From: Legionella anisa
Lineage (GTDB): Bacteria > Pseudomonadota > Gammaproteobacteria > Legionellales > Legionellaceae
Length of the DNA: 57,546 nt
Assembly: GCF_001467525.1 (NCBI RefSeq)
Contig: NZ_LNXS01000005.1
Coordinates: 1 to 57,546, forward strand
Direction: 5' to 3'
This document shows, one piece after another, positions 45,859-55,891 of this stretch. Within the stretch, counting starts at the first letter, position 1; the number at the start of each line of letters is the position of its first letter. The notes below the pieces were generated by a model. The model ran no database searches. It saw only the letters and a list, made by a program, of their open reading frames with translations, and was not told the DNA's origin. The translations under genes were made by a program, and so were the position numbers.

Positions 45859-46509
45859 CTAAGTCACTTTATTTCGTACATATACAGGTTGTGCTTCAGC
45901 TGCTTCAATAGGCTTTTGCGCAGAAAACTGAGCAAACTCAATCATAGCCGCTGCAGAAGGATATGCTGTTAATTTATCACTTATTTGTGATTTAACTTCT
46001 GGAGTAAAATCATTCCAATATGAGTCTATCCCTACTCCTGCAAGAATTACTGATTGCTCTTCAGGAAGGCTGAGTTTATGTACTGGAGTAACATGTTCCT
46101 CTGCTGTCCATTGATTCTCAGCAAAATAAGCCCAATACATCTCATGCATCCGCGCATCCAATACGGCTAATACAGGTGGGTTTTTCCTCTGCATCTGCTG
46201 ACGAACTGACCAAGCAATAGCAACAAGGCTACTTACCGGAATTAAAGCCAAATCATTGGCATAGGCAAGACCTTTTGCAATACTGCATGCAATTCGCAAT
46301 CCAGTAAAACTACCTGGTCCGCGACCAAATACTATGGCATCCAGCTGACTCATTTGTAAATCAGCATTTGCCATCAGCTTTTCAATCATAGGTAAAATAA
46401 ATTGTGCATGTGTTTTTTGATTACTTTGTTCCTCACAAAGTAACTCTTCTCCAGTAAGCAAAGCCAAACTGGCTATTTCTGTAGATGTATCAATCGCTAA
46501 CAGGTTCAT
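45859..46509 (-). CDS. tsaB: TsaB, tRNA threonylcarbamoyladenosine factor
   Basis: A 216-residue protein of the ASKHA fold with [30 protein letters not shown], and the conserved GRGPGSFTGLRIACSIAKGLAYA. TsaB pairs with TsaD and TsaE to add threonylcarbamoyl to A37 of ANN-decoding tRNAs. It lacks the metal site of TsaD, as expected. Its start overlaps the helicase gene by 20 bp, implying translational coupling. Confidence 0.94.
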   Translation of the reverse strand: MNLLAIDTSTEIASLALLTGEELLCEEQSNQKTHAQFILPMIEKLMANADLQMSQLDAIVFGRGPGSFTGLRIACSIAKGLAYANDLALIPVSSLVAIAWSVRQQMQRKNPPVLAVLDARMHEMYWAYFAENQWTAEEHVTPVHKLSLPEEQSVILAGVGIDSYWNDFTPEVKSQISDKLTAYPSAAAMIEFAQFSAQKPIEAAEAQPVYVRNKVT

Positions 46510-48448
46510 AATCCAGCTCTAATTCTCTAATAAATTGAAGCACTTTGTGCTCATCACGAGTTTTCGGTAACTGAGGCAAGCTGGCTAAGATACGTCCACC
46601 ATAATCTCTGCTGGTTAGACGGGGATCGGCAATCATTAAAACACCTTTATCCGTGTTATCCCGAATTAAACGCCCTACTCCTTGCTTTAAAGAAATCACT
46701 GCCCCAGGTAAAGATAACTCATCAAAACCCGATAAACCTTTTTCTTTTAAATAAGCCATTCTACCGCGAATTACGGGGTCAACAGGACTGGAAAAAGGCA
46801 ATTTATCAATAATAACACAAGAAAGAGCTTCCCCTTTAACATCCACCCCTTCCCAAAAAGTTGCAGTTCCCAATAAAACAGCATTACCTAATTGCCTAAA
46901 ACGCTCAAGTAAAATAGGTTTTGCCTCGGTTCCCTGAATCAATAAAGGATAGTTTAAAATACTGCCCATCATTTGAGCAACTTGTTTTAGCGCTTTATGG
47001 CTAGTAAATAGAAAAAAGCAACGCCCACCTAAAGCTTCAATTAAAGGAATAGCTCGAGATACTAATAACTCATAATAAGTAGAATCTTTGGGATCAGGTA
47101 AACCTCTAGGGAGATACAGTAATGCTTGTTGTCGATAATCAAAAGGACTGGGCAATAATAAAGTTTTTGCCTCATACAATCCTAATGGCTTACAAAAACA
47201 ATCAAAAGAGTCTGCAATAGTTAAGGTTGCAGAAGTAAAAACATAAGTACACTCCTGGCGATTGAGTAAACCACTGAACGTTTCAGCTACATCATACGGA
47301 GTAACATGAAAAACTAAAGTATGTTTAAAGCGTTCTAGCCAACGTATTTTATGATTACTTTCCTGAGTAAATAACAATAAAACTCTGGCAAACTCCATCA
47401 ATCGTTCTTTGCAGCGCGCAAGTCCAGGAAATTCAGCAAGCGATAATTCGCTGAAACACGCCATGACTTCGTCTTTTAATGTCAACCAATCAACCCAAAC
47501 ACGCATAAAGGATTTGTTATGCTTTATTTCTTCCCAGCTAAATCGGTCATCCACTTCAGGCAAACTACTTAATAGCTCATCCATTAACTTGTCTGCTTTA
47601 TGGCTTAAAGCTTTTAAAGGTTGATTTGCAAGGTCTACAGCAGGCCATTCTTTAATGAGATCATCCAATAAATCACGAAATTGACGCGTTCCAATTCGCT
47701 CACCATTAAAATGAGTTGCAGTTTCAGCAAGTTGATGCGCCTCATCAAAAATAACCACGTCAACACCAGGTAATAACTCTCCAAATCCCTCTTCTTTCAA
47801 CCGTGAATCAGCGAAAAATAGATGATGATTAATGACGACTACATCCGCATCTAACGCACGTTTGCGTGCCTTGAGTAGAAAGCATGTTTCATGATCAGGA
47901 CATTCAATACCTAAGCAATTATCTATTGTTGATGTAACATAAGGCCAAACCGGAGAGTCTTCATTAAGTTCAGGCAACTCCGACCGATCGCCATTTTTCA
48001 TTTGTGATAATTTACTGCGCACATGGGCCACTTCATGAGCACATTGTGGGCTTTGAAATTGCCCTTCTTCAGAATGTAATGCAACACGATATTGACAAAT
48101 ATAGTTAGATCTTCCTTTAAGATTTTGTATGCGTGCAGATAATCCTAAAGCTCTGACTAAAGTAGGCAAGTCTTTTTGATACAGTTGATCTTGTAACGTT
48201 TTGGTTGCTGTAGAAATCAGTGTTTTTTTTCCACTTAACAAACAAGGAAGTAAATAGGCAAAAGTCTTGCCTGTCCCTGTACCTGCTTCGGCGATTAAAA
48301 TTGATTTTTCCTCGATTGCTTCACCAATCGCCACGGCCAAATCGGACTGTGGCTTTCGTGCTACAAATCCAGGAATGGCAGTGGAAAGCCGCCCTTTCTC
48401 ACCAAGGATTCGCTGACATGATTCAGCGAGTGACGTGATTTCTACCAC
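46490..48448 (-). CDS. yoaA: YoaA/DinG-type ATP-dependent helicase
   Basis: A 652-residue superfamily 2 helicase of the XPD-like group. Walker [19 protein letters not shown], motif [14 protein letters not shown], and the last motifs [13 protein letters not shown] and [13 protein letters not shown] are present. Cysteines in [24 protein letters not shown] lie between the ATP motifs, where the iron-sulfur cluster is bound. YoaA works with the polymerase clamp-loader protein HolC at damaged forks. A ferredoxin gene starts upstream and overlaps by 7 bp; tsaB overlaps downstream. Confidence 0.9.
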   Translation of the reverse strand: MVEITSLAESCQRILGEKGRLSTAIPGFVARKPQSDLAVAIGEAIEEKSILIAEAGTGTGKTFAYLLPCLLSGKKTLISTATKTLQDQLYQKDLPTLVRALGLSARIQNLKGRSNYICQYRVALHSEEGQFQSPQCAHEVAHVRSKLSQMKNGDRSELPELNEDSPVWPYVTSTIDNCLGIECPDHETCFLLKARKRALDADVVVINHHLFFADSRLKEEGFGELLPGVDVVIFDEAHQLAETATHFNGERIGTRQFRDLLDDLIKEWPAVDLANQPLKALSHKADKLMDELLSSLPEVDDRFSWEEIKHNKSFMRVWVDWLTLKDEVMACFSELSLAEFPGLARCKERLMEFARVLLLFTQESNHKIRWLERFKHTLVFHVTPYDVAETFSGLLNRQECTYVFTSATLTIADSFDCFCKPLGLYEAKTLLLPSPFDYRQQALLYLPRGLPDPKDSTYYELLVSRAIPLIEALGGRCFFLFTSHKALKQVAQMMGSILNYPLLIQGTEAKPILLERFRQLGNAVLLGTATFWEGVDVKGEALSCVIIDKLPFSSPVDPVIRGRMAYLKEKGLSGFDELSLPGAVISLKQGVGRLIRDNTDKGVLMIADPRLTSRDYGGRILASLPQLPKTRDEHKVLQFIRELELDYEPVSD

Positions 48449-48771
48449 TCTTTTTCTAAATATTGAAGTTTATCCTTAACCTCTTCCCAATCTTTGGCAT
48501 CAGGCGGAGCATCTTTTTTTGCAGTGATATTGGGCCATGTTTTAGCAAGCTCAGCATTTAACTCTTTAAACTGCTGCTGCCCAGAAGTCAAATCATCTTC
48601 AGAAACAATTGCATTGACGGGACACTCCGGCTCACACAATGCGCAATCGATGCATTCCTCAGGGTGAATCACCAGAAAATTCGGCCCTTCATAAAAACAA
48701 TCAACAGGACATACTTCAACACAATCAGTGTACTTACACTTAATACAACTTTCTGTTACTACAAAAGTCAT
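48442..48771 (-). CDS. fdxA: Ferredoxin FdxA, 7Fe type
   Basis: A 109-residue ferredoxin with the two cluster motifs [17 protein letters not shown] and [12 protein letters not shown]. The first set lacks the regular four-cysteine CxxCxxC order ([13 protein letters not shown]), as in 3Fe-4S/4Fe-4S proteins of the Azotobacter FdI type, and the family extension to 107 residues is present. It carries electrons in the cytosol. First gene of an overlapping operon fdxA-yoaA-tsaB-ycaR, and its link to an iron-sulfur helicase is a recurring arrangement worth testing. Confidence 0.93.
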   Translation of the reverse strand: MTFVVTESCIKCKYTDCVEVCPVDCFYEGPNFLVIHPEECIDCALCEPECPVNAIVSEDDLTSGQQQFKELNAELAKTWPNITAKKDAPPDAKDWEEVKDKLQYLEKEW

Positions 48772-49153
48772 GATAAACCTTTCTTACGCTGGAAATAGTA
48801 AATATTAAATCATAAAACAGACCACTTAAGATAGTAGTTTTCATAGTAATTACATCATCTACAAGCGGTCTTCTCAAATCAAAACGGCTTCGTGAGCTTT
48901 GCTAAAAAAAGCAAATAATTTGAACAGTGCAATGATTCACTTTTTATTCAAAGACACTTCTTGAAAGATACATGGGCCTATGTTTTAATTTTACGCAATC
49001 TTTAATATTACTGATGCTAATGGTGTTTAAAATCTCACTCCTGATTTTGCTTCCCAAACTTAAGGAAATGAAATCTCAGTAGTGAAATAATTGTCAACTT
49101 TTAAAGTTATATCAAGGACCTATTTTCTGATTTTTGACGTTGGAGTAGTACGC
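48772..49153. other. Divergent region between fdxA and the kinase effector gene
   Basis: About 380 bp with no convincing gene. Promoters for both directions must lie here. A TTTAATATTAC stretch near 49001 is AT-rich and slightly PmrA-like but has no second half-site at 11 bp. The effector start and its GGAG lie at the right end. Confidence 0.5.
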
Positions 49154-51601
49154 ATGGGATTAACAGTAAAACCGATTAATGCAAAGCACCGGAGGCTAAT
49201 ACGCCAAATCCATGAATTTAATAAAATACCTACTGATGATATAGCCCAACGTTTATTCTATTTACAGAAAATCAATTATCATATTAATTCAATACCTATA
49301 TTTGAGGGAGAGTTTAAATGGCTTGCGGCAAGAGATCCTGAAAGTTGGCGAACGCACCAAGAAACTTATGGAATAGATCCTGATGCTTCGTTCCTTTTTA
49401 AAGGGGTTCAGTTTGCAAAAGCTATAGCAGCGCAAGTCCCTGCATCCCTCATATCACCTGGATTAAAAGAAGAAATAGCAGGGAAAACTATCTATCAATT
49501 AATGCAAGAACGAGATGCATTATTAAAAAGCGCAAGTCCTTTTGATGAAATAAAAGAACGATTTTTGGCCATAAGCACTCATCTTAGTGTGTTGGCTGAA
49601 CAAGATAGTATTCTAAAAAAGAATCTGGGTATTCATGCTCAAATTCTAAGTTTAGCCAAAGAAAAAATCAGGGCAATTAAAGGTGAAAGTGATTTAAGCA
49701 GCTCTGACTATAAGACAGAAGTTTTAGGCAAAAAACAGGGTAATAATTTTAACTTTATAATCAGAATAAAGGGTTGGAGGAAACCTCTTGTTTTTCGTGT
49801 AGAAGACCGAAATAATTTGAGCTTTGAACAAGATCTTCACTCTTATCCAGTATCCAAATACTTCGTTAATGATGTTGCTCTATTTATGATGCAATTCAAA
49901 AGTGAAAACCATAAAGTTATTGAATTTAAACCTGTAGTTTTAAGTCAATTTGCCAATCAAGGAAGTTTATTAGATATTGCAAAAAACCTGAAAGGTCAGC
50001 CACAACAAAAAATCGCAGCAATAACAAAATATTACTTCAATCAGATTAATGATTTTTGCCTCAAACTCAAAGAAGCAGGTGCCTATCATCCTGATATTAA
50101 ACTCAGTAATTTTTTGGTGCATAACTATAAATTACTGGTTAGTGACCGAAAAACATTCGTACGTTCTCCAAAACCACTTGCCAGTACACTACGAAGTAGT
50201 CCACGCTATGCTCCACCTCAATATCTCGCTTGTCTTGATGAAGAGTGTGAGGACTACCTAGATGAAGCGTCTACTACTCAAATCGACGTAGAGCAACTGA
50301 TGTCCTACCAAATGGGCAAAGCACTCAAAGAATTCCTAATCATATCCCAACTGGGTGAAATACCCCAAGAATCCGATGAGAAAAATAGAGCCATTCTCGC
50401 TCATTTTGAAAAACCAAATCATGCCATTATCAACTTGTCCATACTCGTTGAAGAGCTAACCCGTTACGAGGAAGCAAAAAGGCTTACAATAGAACAATTC
50501 AAGAGATTACTGCCCTATTTCACTCATAATATCGATGATTTCTATAAGCAACTTGAAAAGGAATTACCAGCAAAAGAGTTAGGGATTGAACGCGAATTAA
50601 ATGAAATTGATCAACTCTTACATAACAATAAGCGCAAAGGCATAAACTTTTTGGAACAAGCAAACATAGTTTTTGCTGCCATTTCAGCGCGAGAACATAA
50701 AGAACCTCGTCTCAGTCGAATGGCTGAAAAATTAGCGATAATGTGTTATCAAAACTATTCAAAAAGTTATTTTTTCCAAATTTCCCAAAATATTGAAGCC
50801 GCACTTTTAACAAAAGATTGGGATTCTGCCAGTTGGTTGAGACAAATAGTTCATATCCTATCGTTTGGTTTTTTCAGAGTAGATAGAGTAACTACCATAG
50901 ATAATATAGAGATTTCATTAAATTATAATGATCAAGAATTTCGAACTCATTTTATTCAAATGGAGTTTTTGCCTGCAACAATTCTGGATAGTATTGGTAT
51001 TAGCGAAGCAAATAACTTCAAAGATTATTTTCAAGCACATTTGGATGAGATAAGAGCTTTAAACGATAGTGACTCAAATAGCGAAAAAGAAGAAGAGGTT
51101 AACGTATTAGAAAAACAGAAAAGTTCAACAGAGACGGCCGCCAATGCCCCTATCCCCCAAAAAGGTGCAGAAGAAGAGAATGAAAAATCCCTTTCAGCTG
51201 GGACGATGATAGTTAAAAATATCAGTACTAAAAAATCAGGAGAAGCCTCCCCCCCTACTAAAACAGCTACTGATGAAGAAACCCCTGCTGAAGAGGAACC
51301 ACCCACTAAGCAGCAAAAAACTGCTTCTCAAACCGATAAAAAAACACAGCATAAGAAAAAAACGTCCGTTGACCTTGCAGAAAACTATAGATTTTTCGCA
51401 GAACTAGCCAAGGGAGGCAAAGATGACGCACCCCAGGTTAAGCCAAGATCCATACGTCGAGTTGGCAGTACGCTCTTTAGAGGCGAGAAAAGATCGCATT
51501 ACCCTAAAGCTCAGGAGATTTTTAAACAAATACCAGTGGCCCATGAAGAAGAGGGAGTAATCAGTAATCAAGAGCATTTAGCCACTGAGCTAATACAATA
51601 G
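49154..51601 (+). CDS. legK7: LegK7-like eukaryotic-type protein kinase, Dot/Icm effector
   Basis: ATG 49154 is preferred, with GGAG 8 bp upstream; an in-frame TTG at 49091 has no site. The 815-residue product has a kinase domain (about 195-385): a catalytic loop YHPDIKLSNFLVH with D314 and N319, a divergent metal-site segment LLVSDRKT with D331, and RYAPPQYL as an APE-like segment. The usual beta-3 lysine is not obvious (LVFRVED). The C-terminal 170 residues are charged, low complexity. L. pneumophila LegK7 (Lpg1924) phosphorylates host MOB1 and hijacks Hippo signalling; position beside fdxA and yoaA and length match. Orthology is inferred. Confidence 0.8.
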   Translation: MGLTVKPINAKHRRLIRQIHEFNKIPTDDIAQRLFYLQKINYHINSIPIFEGEFKWLAARDPESWRTHQETYGIDPDASFLFKGVQFAKAIAAQVPASLISPGLKEEIAGKTIYQLMQERDALLKSASPFDEIKERFLAISTHLSVLAEQDSILKKNLGIHAQILSLAKEKIRAIKGESDLSSSDYKTEVLGKKQGNNFNFIIRIKGWRKPLVFRVEDRNNLSFEQDLHSYPVSKYFVNDVALFMMQFKSENHKVIEFKPVVLSQFANQGSLLDIAKNLKGQPQQKIAAITKYYFNQINDFCLKLKEAGAYHPDIKLSNFLVHNYKLLVSDRKTFVRSPKPLASTLRSSPRYAPPQYLACLDEECEDYLDEASTTQIDVEQLMSYQMGKALKEFLIISQLGEIPQESDEKNRAILAHFEKPNHAIINLSILVEELTRYEEAKRLTIEQFKRLLPYFTHNIDDFYKQLEKELPAKELGIERELNEIDQLLHNNKRKGINFLEQANIVFAAISAREHKEPRLSRMAEKLAIMCYQNYSKSYFFQISQNIEAALLTKDWDSASWLRQIVHILSFGFFRVDRVTTIDNIEISLNYNDQEFRTHFIQMEFLPATILDSIGISEANNFKDYFQAHLDEIRALNDSDSNSEKEEEVNVLEKQKSSTETAANAPIPQKGAEEENEKSLSAGTMIVKNISTKKSGEASPPTKTATDEETPAEEEPPTKQQKTASQTDKKTQHKKKTSVDLAENYRFFAELAKGGKDDAPQVKPRSIRRVGSTLFRGEKRSHYPKAQEIFKQIPVAHEEEGVISNQEHLATELIQ

Positions 51602-51873
51602 AACAATGGAGTCAAGGAAGAGCTCCAAACAAATTATTTTTTCTTCAATGCAAAAGCAATCAAGAACCTAAGTGCTTGTGTGTTTCTCCTCTAAATTTAC
51701 CTAATTCTTTCTTAAATCGATACATTATCAGCCCACGTAAGGTTACTTATTCTTCTATTAATGAAGATAATTTGTAAATTTTTTGTAAAAATAATTCAAT
51801 ATAGACAATTAATCGACACGTCGGTATTTGCTATGGTCTACACATATAATAGTAACGTAAAAAAGAGATTAAA
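51602..51873. other. Gene-free region upstream of the frameshifted gene
   Basis: No gene. It holds a CpxR-like tandem box at 51774-51789 and a TATAAT box at 51845-51850, annotated separately. Confidence 0.6.
51774..51850 (+). promoter_or_regulatory. CpxR-like box and -10 upstream of the frameshifted gene
   Basis: GTAAA (51774-51778) and GTAAA (51785-51789) are separated by 6 bp, the tandem arrangement of CpxR sites that control several Legionella Dot/Icm and effector genes. A perfect TATAAT follows at 51845-51850, 24 bp before the ATG. No good -35 is present, which would fit activator dependence. Inferred, not tested. Confidence 0.5.
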
Positions 51874-52444
51874 ATGAGTAGATTAAAAAATATTAACTAA
51901 TTTAGCTAATCGAATATACAAAAAGGTAGTAGGCGAAAGAGAAGGACCAACTCAAATCATCCCTGAAGATACCAAAGTTGCAGAGGGTTCATACGCTAAG
52001 ATGGAAGCTTTTCATACTGAGAAACAGAAAGGAACAGTCAAGCCTCCTAAATCTACCCCATCAGATGCCATAGCTACGATTACAAGAGATTTCCAAATTT
52101 ATAATGGTGCTAAAGATCGCATAAAACTCGAGAAGGGCGGCGTAAAACAGAGCGGATATCTTGGTAATGAAGAAGAAGTCATGAAAGCTTGTGAGGCGAA
52201 AATAACCGCTCTATTAGATGCCAAAGGTTGGACGAAGTATTTTGCACTGCCCTATCAGGATATTCCGGAAGCGATTAAGAATGACCGAAAGAGTCTTGAC
52301 ATGACAAAAGAAGATAGTGAAAATTTAATAAAGCTTTGCAGAAACTACTGTCATGATTTTCAAAAATTCGAAAATAAACTTCAGAGTGAAGTATCTAAGT
52401 TGCCAGAAGAAGATAACAATATAACTGCTCCCTCTTTTCAATAA
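51874..52444 (+). pseudogene. Frameshifted gene of unknown function, putative effector
   Basis: ATG 51874 begins MSRLKNIN and then stops at 51898. The +1 frame is open from 51887 to the stop at 52442-52444 and reads on as LTNLANRIYKKVVGERE and 147 more residues from ATG 52001. Removing one A from the A6 run at 51885-51890 joins both into a 189-codon gene. No ribosome site precedes ATG 52001. The product is soluble, charged, with YNGAKDRIKLEKGG and a C-terminal helix; the family is not recognised. It may be a decayed gene, a slippage-controlled gene, or a sequencing error. Confidence 0.6.
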
Positions 52445-52718
52445 ATTAAAGGGCTATCTGAACCTTCAAAGCAAATTTTATCTTTTATTTATTGAGATTA
52501 ACTGTATAAGAGCCTTTCGATTGAATAGGAAGGCTGTACCTTTATCGTGTAGCGATGGAATTTAGGGTCTACTAATAATAGTAGTCTCTTTTGCTCTATA
52601 TGCATCCCTCTTAACGAGGTTATTAACGCCCATGTTGTATTTACCCACTTCTTAGGATTGATTAATAAATAAGATTAAGGTACAATTTGGCCTCTTTTTT
52701 AACAAAGGCAATGAAATA
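52445..52718. other. Gene-free stretch between the frameshifted gene and a small ORF
   Basis: No convincing gene, and no repeat or hairpin of note. AT-rich, ending in AACAAAGGCAATG, which holds a weak ribosome site for the following small ORF. Confidence 0.4.
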
Positions 52719-52925
52719 ATGCGTCTATTTGATAAAATTAAAAGTGAGAGTCAACAATCTAAAAAGGATTCCGAAACAACAAAGACGTCACATACTAATA
52801 TGATGAGGAATGATGGAATAGCATTATCAATCCCTGATGTATGCAAATCTCCAGTTTTCTCTCCTGTTATGGTGCGAAAGCATTCAAACGATGAAAAACC
52901 ATCTCTTGTTATAAAATTTAACTAA
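52719..52925 (+). CDS. Small charged protein of unknown function
   Basis: A 68-residue product with AAAGG 10 bp before the ATG. It is polar and lysine/serine-rich at the N-terminus (LFDKIKSESQQSKKDSETTK) and has no signal or membrane segment. A perfect inverted repeat follows its stop. It might be a real small gene in the effector block or a chance frame; I give moderate support only. Confidence 0.4.
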   Translation: MRLFDKIKSESQQSKKDSETTKTSHTNMMRNDGIALSIPDVCKSPVFSPVMVRKHSNDEKPSLVIKFN

Positions 52926-52928
52926 GTT

Positions 52929-52950
52929 TAGGGTCTGTAAACAGACCCTA
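52929..52950. terminator. Perfect inverted repeat after the small ORF
   Basis: TAGGGTCTGT and ACAGACCCTA, 10-bp arms with a 2-base centre. It begins 3 bp past the stop codon. No T run follows, so terminator function is tentative. Confidence 0.45.
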
Positions 52951-53212
52951 GTAAATTTCACAAAGCTTGGAAATAAATGGTCTCGAATGGGTTAAAGATT
53001 TGAGACAAACAAGCGGCTTAAGTCATCTCGGAAACTTGCTTATATACTTAGGCAAGTCATTATTCATTACGAAAAGATTGCAATCATATAGAGTTTTCAT
53101 CTGTATTCGCATTGATTATTATACGGAAATCCCTAATGTACTTTTTGACCAAAAGCATAAAAATTGTCTATATTTATAAACAGGTCAAATTGGTTTTATA
53201 AGGACATAACCA

Positions 53213-55846
53213 ATGGAGTTGGAGCAAAAAAACAGGATTATTAAACGTTTTTTAAAAGAACAAAGTGAAAATCCTGTTGCAGTGGAGCTAAAGGATGAAA
53301 ATCTGGTGATTTATTCTGATCTTGATAAGTTATTAGATCACATTGACCTCCATAAAAAGGGTTTATTTGACCTGGGGACTCTGGAAACAGATCCAGACCA
53401 GTGGCGGGAATTTTGTGGCATCATTAAATACGCTTCTACTTTTGAAAAAGGAGGCTCTCCTCCTCTGCTAAAGAAGGTTGATCTTAAAAAAGCAGAAGAA
53501 GGCATACGATATACTTTAAATGCACATGAGATTATTCGCTTACCCAAAGATGATTATTATGAACGCCTGACCACCATACCCCAAGATAGTGATACTCAGT
53601 TAGATGACTTAATCGTTAACAGCAGAACAAAACTGTATGCACTGACACAAACCTTTCCAGAAGCCATACCTTTTGATGCATCCAATTCATTACACGTCAC
53701 CGCGCAGATTCAACGTCTACAAGAAGAAATAGCACGAGCAGCTAATAGTGATTCAGAAAGGGAGAGCGTAGAAAAAAGACTAAATATCTTATTGGATCTC
53801 AATAAAATCAATGAATTAAAACGAATTAATATCCCACAAGACAATGGATCAACCCTCGCCTATTGCATCTTACAAGAAAACGTAGGCGGTGTGACAGAAA
53901 AAATCTCATTAATTAGCCTAGAGAGTGTAAAAAAACAGTTGCATTGTTTATGTGAGCGAGCGGAAGGTCTGAGTATCGAAAAGTACCATGCTGAAAGAGA
54001 ACAATATAAACTCAGTACACAAGCTATTATTAAATTACCCAAACACGGCAATATTAAAGAAGTTCAACATGAAGCCATGGCACTCAATATTTCCCGATTA
54101 ATGGGATTAGATACGGCTGCCGCAACTACAATTTCTCATAATGGACATCCAGCATTATTCATCCCTTTTGAAGAGATACGTTTATTGAATGAATTTTCTT
54201 TAGGAAAAACATTTTATGCATGGCTTGCAGGAAAAACCTATACCCACTATTCAACAATTAAAACTCTAGGCGAAGGAATACAAGCGGATTACTTTATCGA
54301 AGATTTTGGCAAGGCACTGGGATTACTTTATCTATGTAGTGATAGCGATGCAATTGGGGGCAATTGCCAAAATAAGGCACTAAGAAATGCAAAATCACTT
54401 TTTGTCTTTGACCAATCGCTCACAGATACTGATCGATTTATTCTTGATTCACGATTGTGTCTCATACCTGGTGATTTTCTTAGAAAGCATACTCGTCACG
54501 GTTTGGGGCGCAATCGCACGATTATTGAAGATTCATCCATGTATTCTAAATTTGAAAGCATCATGCAATTGCGCTCTATTGGTGATAAAATTATCCAATA
54601 TACCAATCACGTTGCATGGCAACATCACCAACAAACATCCCGAATTAAACGACAATTTAAAAAACCGCTAAGTACAGAAAAACAAAGTCAATTAACCTCT
54701 GAGTTAAGCGATCTAATGGTTCTTGAAAAAGATGCAGAAACACTGCAAGCAAGAGTATTAGAGCGTCTTGAAGCAATTGATAATATACTTCCACAAACAG
54801 CAGGTGACATCGACTCTTTCGGAATCAGACAAGCCTTAATTTTTGAAAAACTCCTGCATAATCCCATATTATTTAGTAATGATGGCCGCGCCTTTAAATA
54901 TCCTTGGACTCACAGACAGCAAAATAAAATTAAAACAGTAGAGGATCTCGGGAATGGCTTGATACAACTGACGTTTAGTGACAAAGTTTCTGCAGTCATG
55001 CTTGATTTTATTAAACGACGCAGTGGAGCTGATTCAATCGCCAATACCTCAACCAAAACGATAACCTTAAGTAAAGTACACTTCGCAGCATTGCGAGAAG
55101 ATACACTTCATCCTGAACATCAATTAGTCCTCGAACCCACTACGAACTATTTGGATCCAGCTGATTTGGCAGCAATCAAGGATGCTTATACTATGGGAAA
55201 TAGAACCTATATTATGAATACGATTACAAATTATTGTAAAAAGATGAAGTGCGATACGACCTCTACTGATGAAAAATTGAAATGCATCATTGAAACTGAA
55301 GAACGACTTAGAGAGCTTATTATCACATCTCATGATAGAGGTTTTGGCATGCACGTTATTAAAAAATTCTTTTTTGATGCACAACAACAATTGCAAAAAA
55401 TGATTTCTCCCTTGAAGTTCCCAATGAGAATAAATGATGCGTTTATCGCTGCTTTAAAGCTTGATAGAGTATCTGAATTTAATGCTGTCGTATTGGAAGC
55501 AATAAAACACGATAAAATCACCGATCAACAATTCATCAGCTTTTTGGATGAGTGCATACTCAAGGCAAGTGCTGCAACAAATTACTTGCTAGCACAAGAA
55601 AGAAGCCAGGAACTATCTGGTATTGCAAAAAAGGTAATACATCAATTAGAAACGCCCTCCACATCCTGGAGTCAATTTCTAGCAGCAAGCATACAGAAAA
55701 AAGGATTGAATCAAACCGAGCCAATAGTTATCACTAAAACAATACAAGAGAAGGAAGAAGATGAGTGGGTAATAAAATCATCACCTAATTCATCGATATT
55801 GGACATGATACAACAAGAGGAACAAATAGGAATATCATGTAAATAA
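53213..55846 (+). CDS. 877-residue putative effector with HipA/PI3K-like kinase signature
   Basis: AGGA lies 8 bp before the ATG. The protein is soluble and has no signal peptide. The middle region (about 265-430) has features of the PI3K/HipA kinase fold: K274 in AIIKLPKHG, E287 in VQHEAMALNISRLMGLD thirteen residues later, then PALFIPFEEI, and D379-A-I-G-G-N384 with N387, then D400 in LFVFDQ. The D-x4-N and later D spacing matches HipA (D309, N314, D332). The flanks are helical with no recognised domain. It follows the LegK7-like gene, as another effector does in L. pneumophila (lpg1925). Kinase activity is inferred. Confidence 0.65.
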   Translation: MELEQKNRIIKRFLKEQSENPVAVELKDENLVIYSDLDKLLDHIDLHKKGLFDLGTLETDPDQWREFCGIIKYASTFEKGGSPPLLKKVDLKKAEEGIRYTLNAHEIIRLPKDDYYERLTTIPQDSDTQLDDLIVNSRTKLYALTQTFPEAIPFDASNSLHVTAQIQRLQEEIARAANSDSERESVEKRLNILLDLNKINELKRINIPQDNGSTLAYCILQENVGGVTEKISLISLESVKKQLHCLCERAEGLSIEKYHAEREQYKLSTQAIIKLPKHGNIKEVQHEAMALNISRLMGLDTAAATTISHNGHPALFIPFEEIRLLNEFSLGKTFYAWLAGKTYTHYSTIKTLGEGIQADYFIEDFGKALGLLYLCSDSDAIGGNCQNKALRNAKSLFVFDQSLTDTDRFILDSRLCLIPGDFLRKHTRHGLGRNRTIIEDSSMYSKFESIMQLRSIGDKIIQYTNHVAWQHHQQTSRIKRQFKKPLSTEKQSQLTSELSDLMVLEKDAETLQARVLERLEAIDNILPQTAGDIDSFGIRQALIFEKLLHNPILFSNDGRAFKYPWTHRQQNKIKTVEDLGNGLIQLTFSDKVSAVMLDFIKRRSGADSIANTSTKTITLSKVHFAALREDTLHPEHQLVLEPTTNYLDPADLAAIKDAYTMGNRTYIMNTITNYCKKMKCDTTSTDEKLKCIIETEERLRELIITSHDRGFGMHVIKKFFFDAQQQLQKMISPLKFPMRINDAFIAALKLDRVSEFNAVVLEAIKHDKITDQQFISFLDECILKASAATNYLLAQERSQELSGIAKKVIHQLETPSTSWSQFLAASIQKKGLNQTEPIVITKTIQEKEEDEWVIKSSPNSSILDMIQQEEQIGISCK

Positions 55847-55891
55847 TAAGTCTAAGTGACTTGTTCACTAAATGCAGTTAATGGAGCTACT

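Noticed and set aside
49001..49020. TTTAATATTAC as a PmrA site upstream of the LegK7-like gene
   Set aside because: No second half-site at 11 bp spacing.
52967..53179. 70-codon frame with TTG start before the 877-residue gene
   Set aside because: No ribosome site, odd composition, and no hint of a family; it could be part of the leader.
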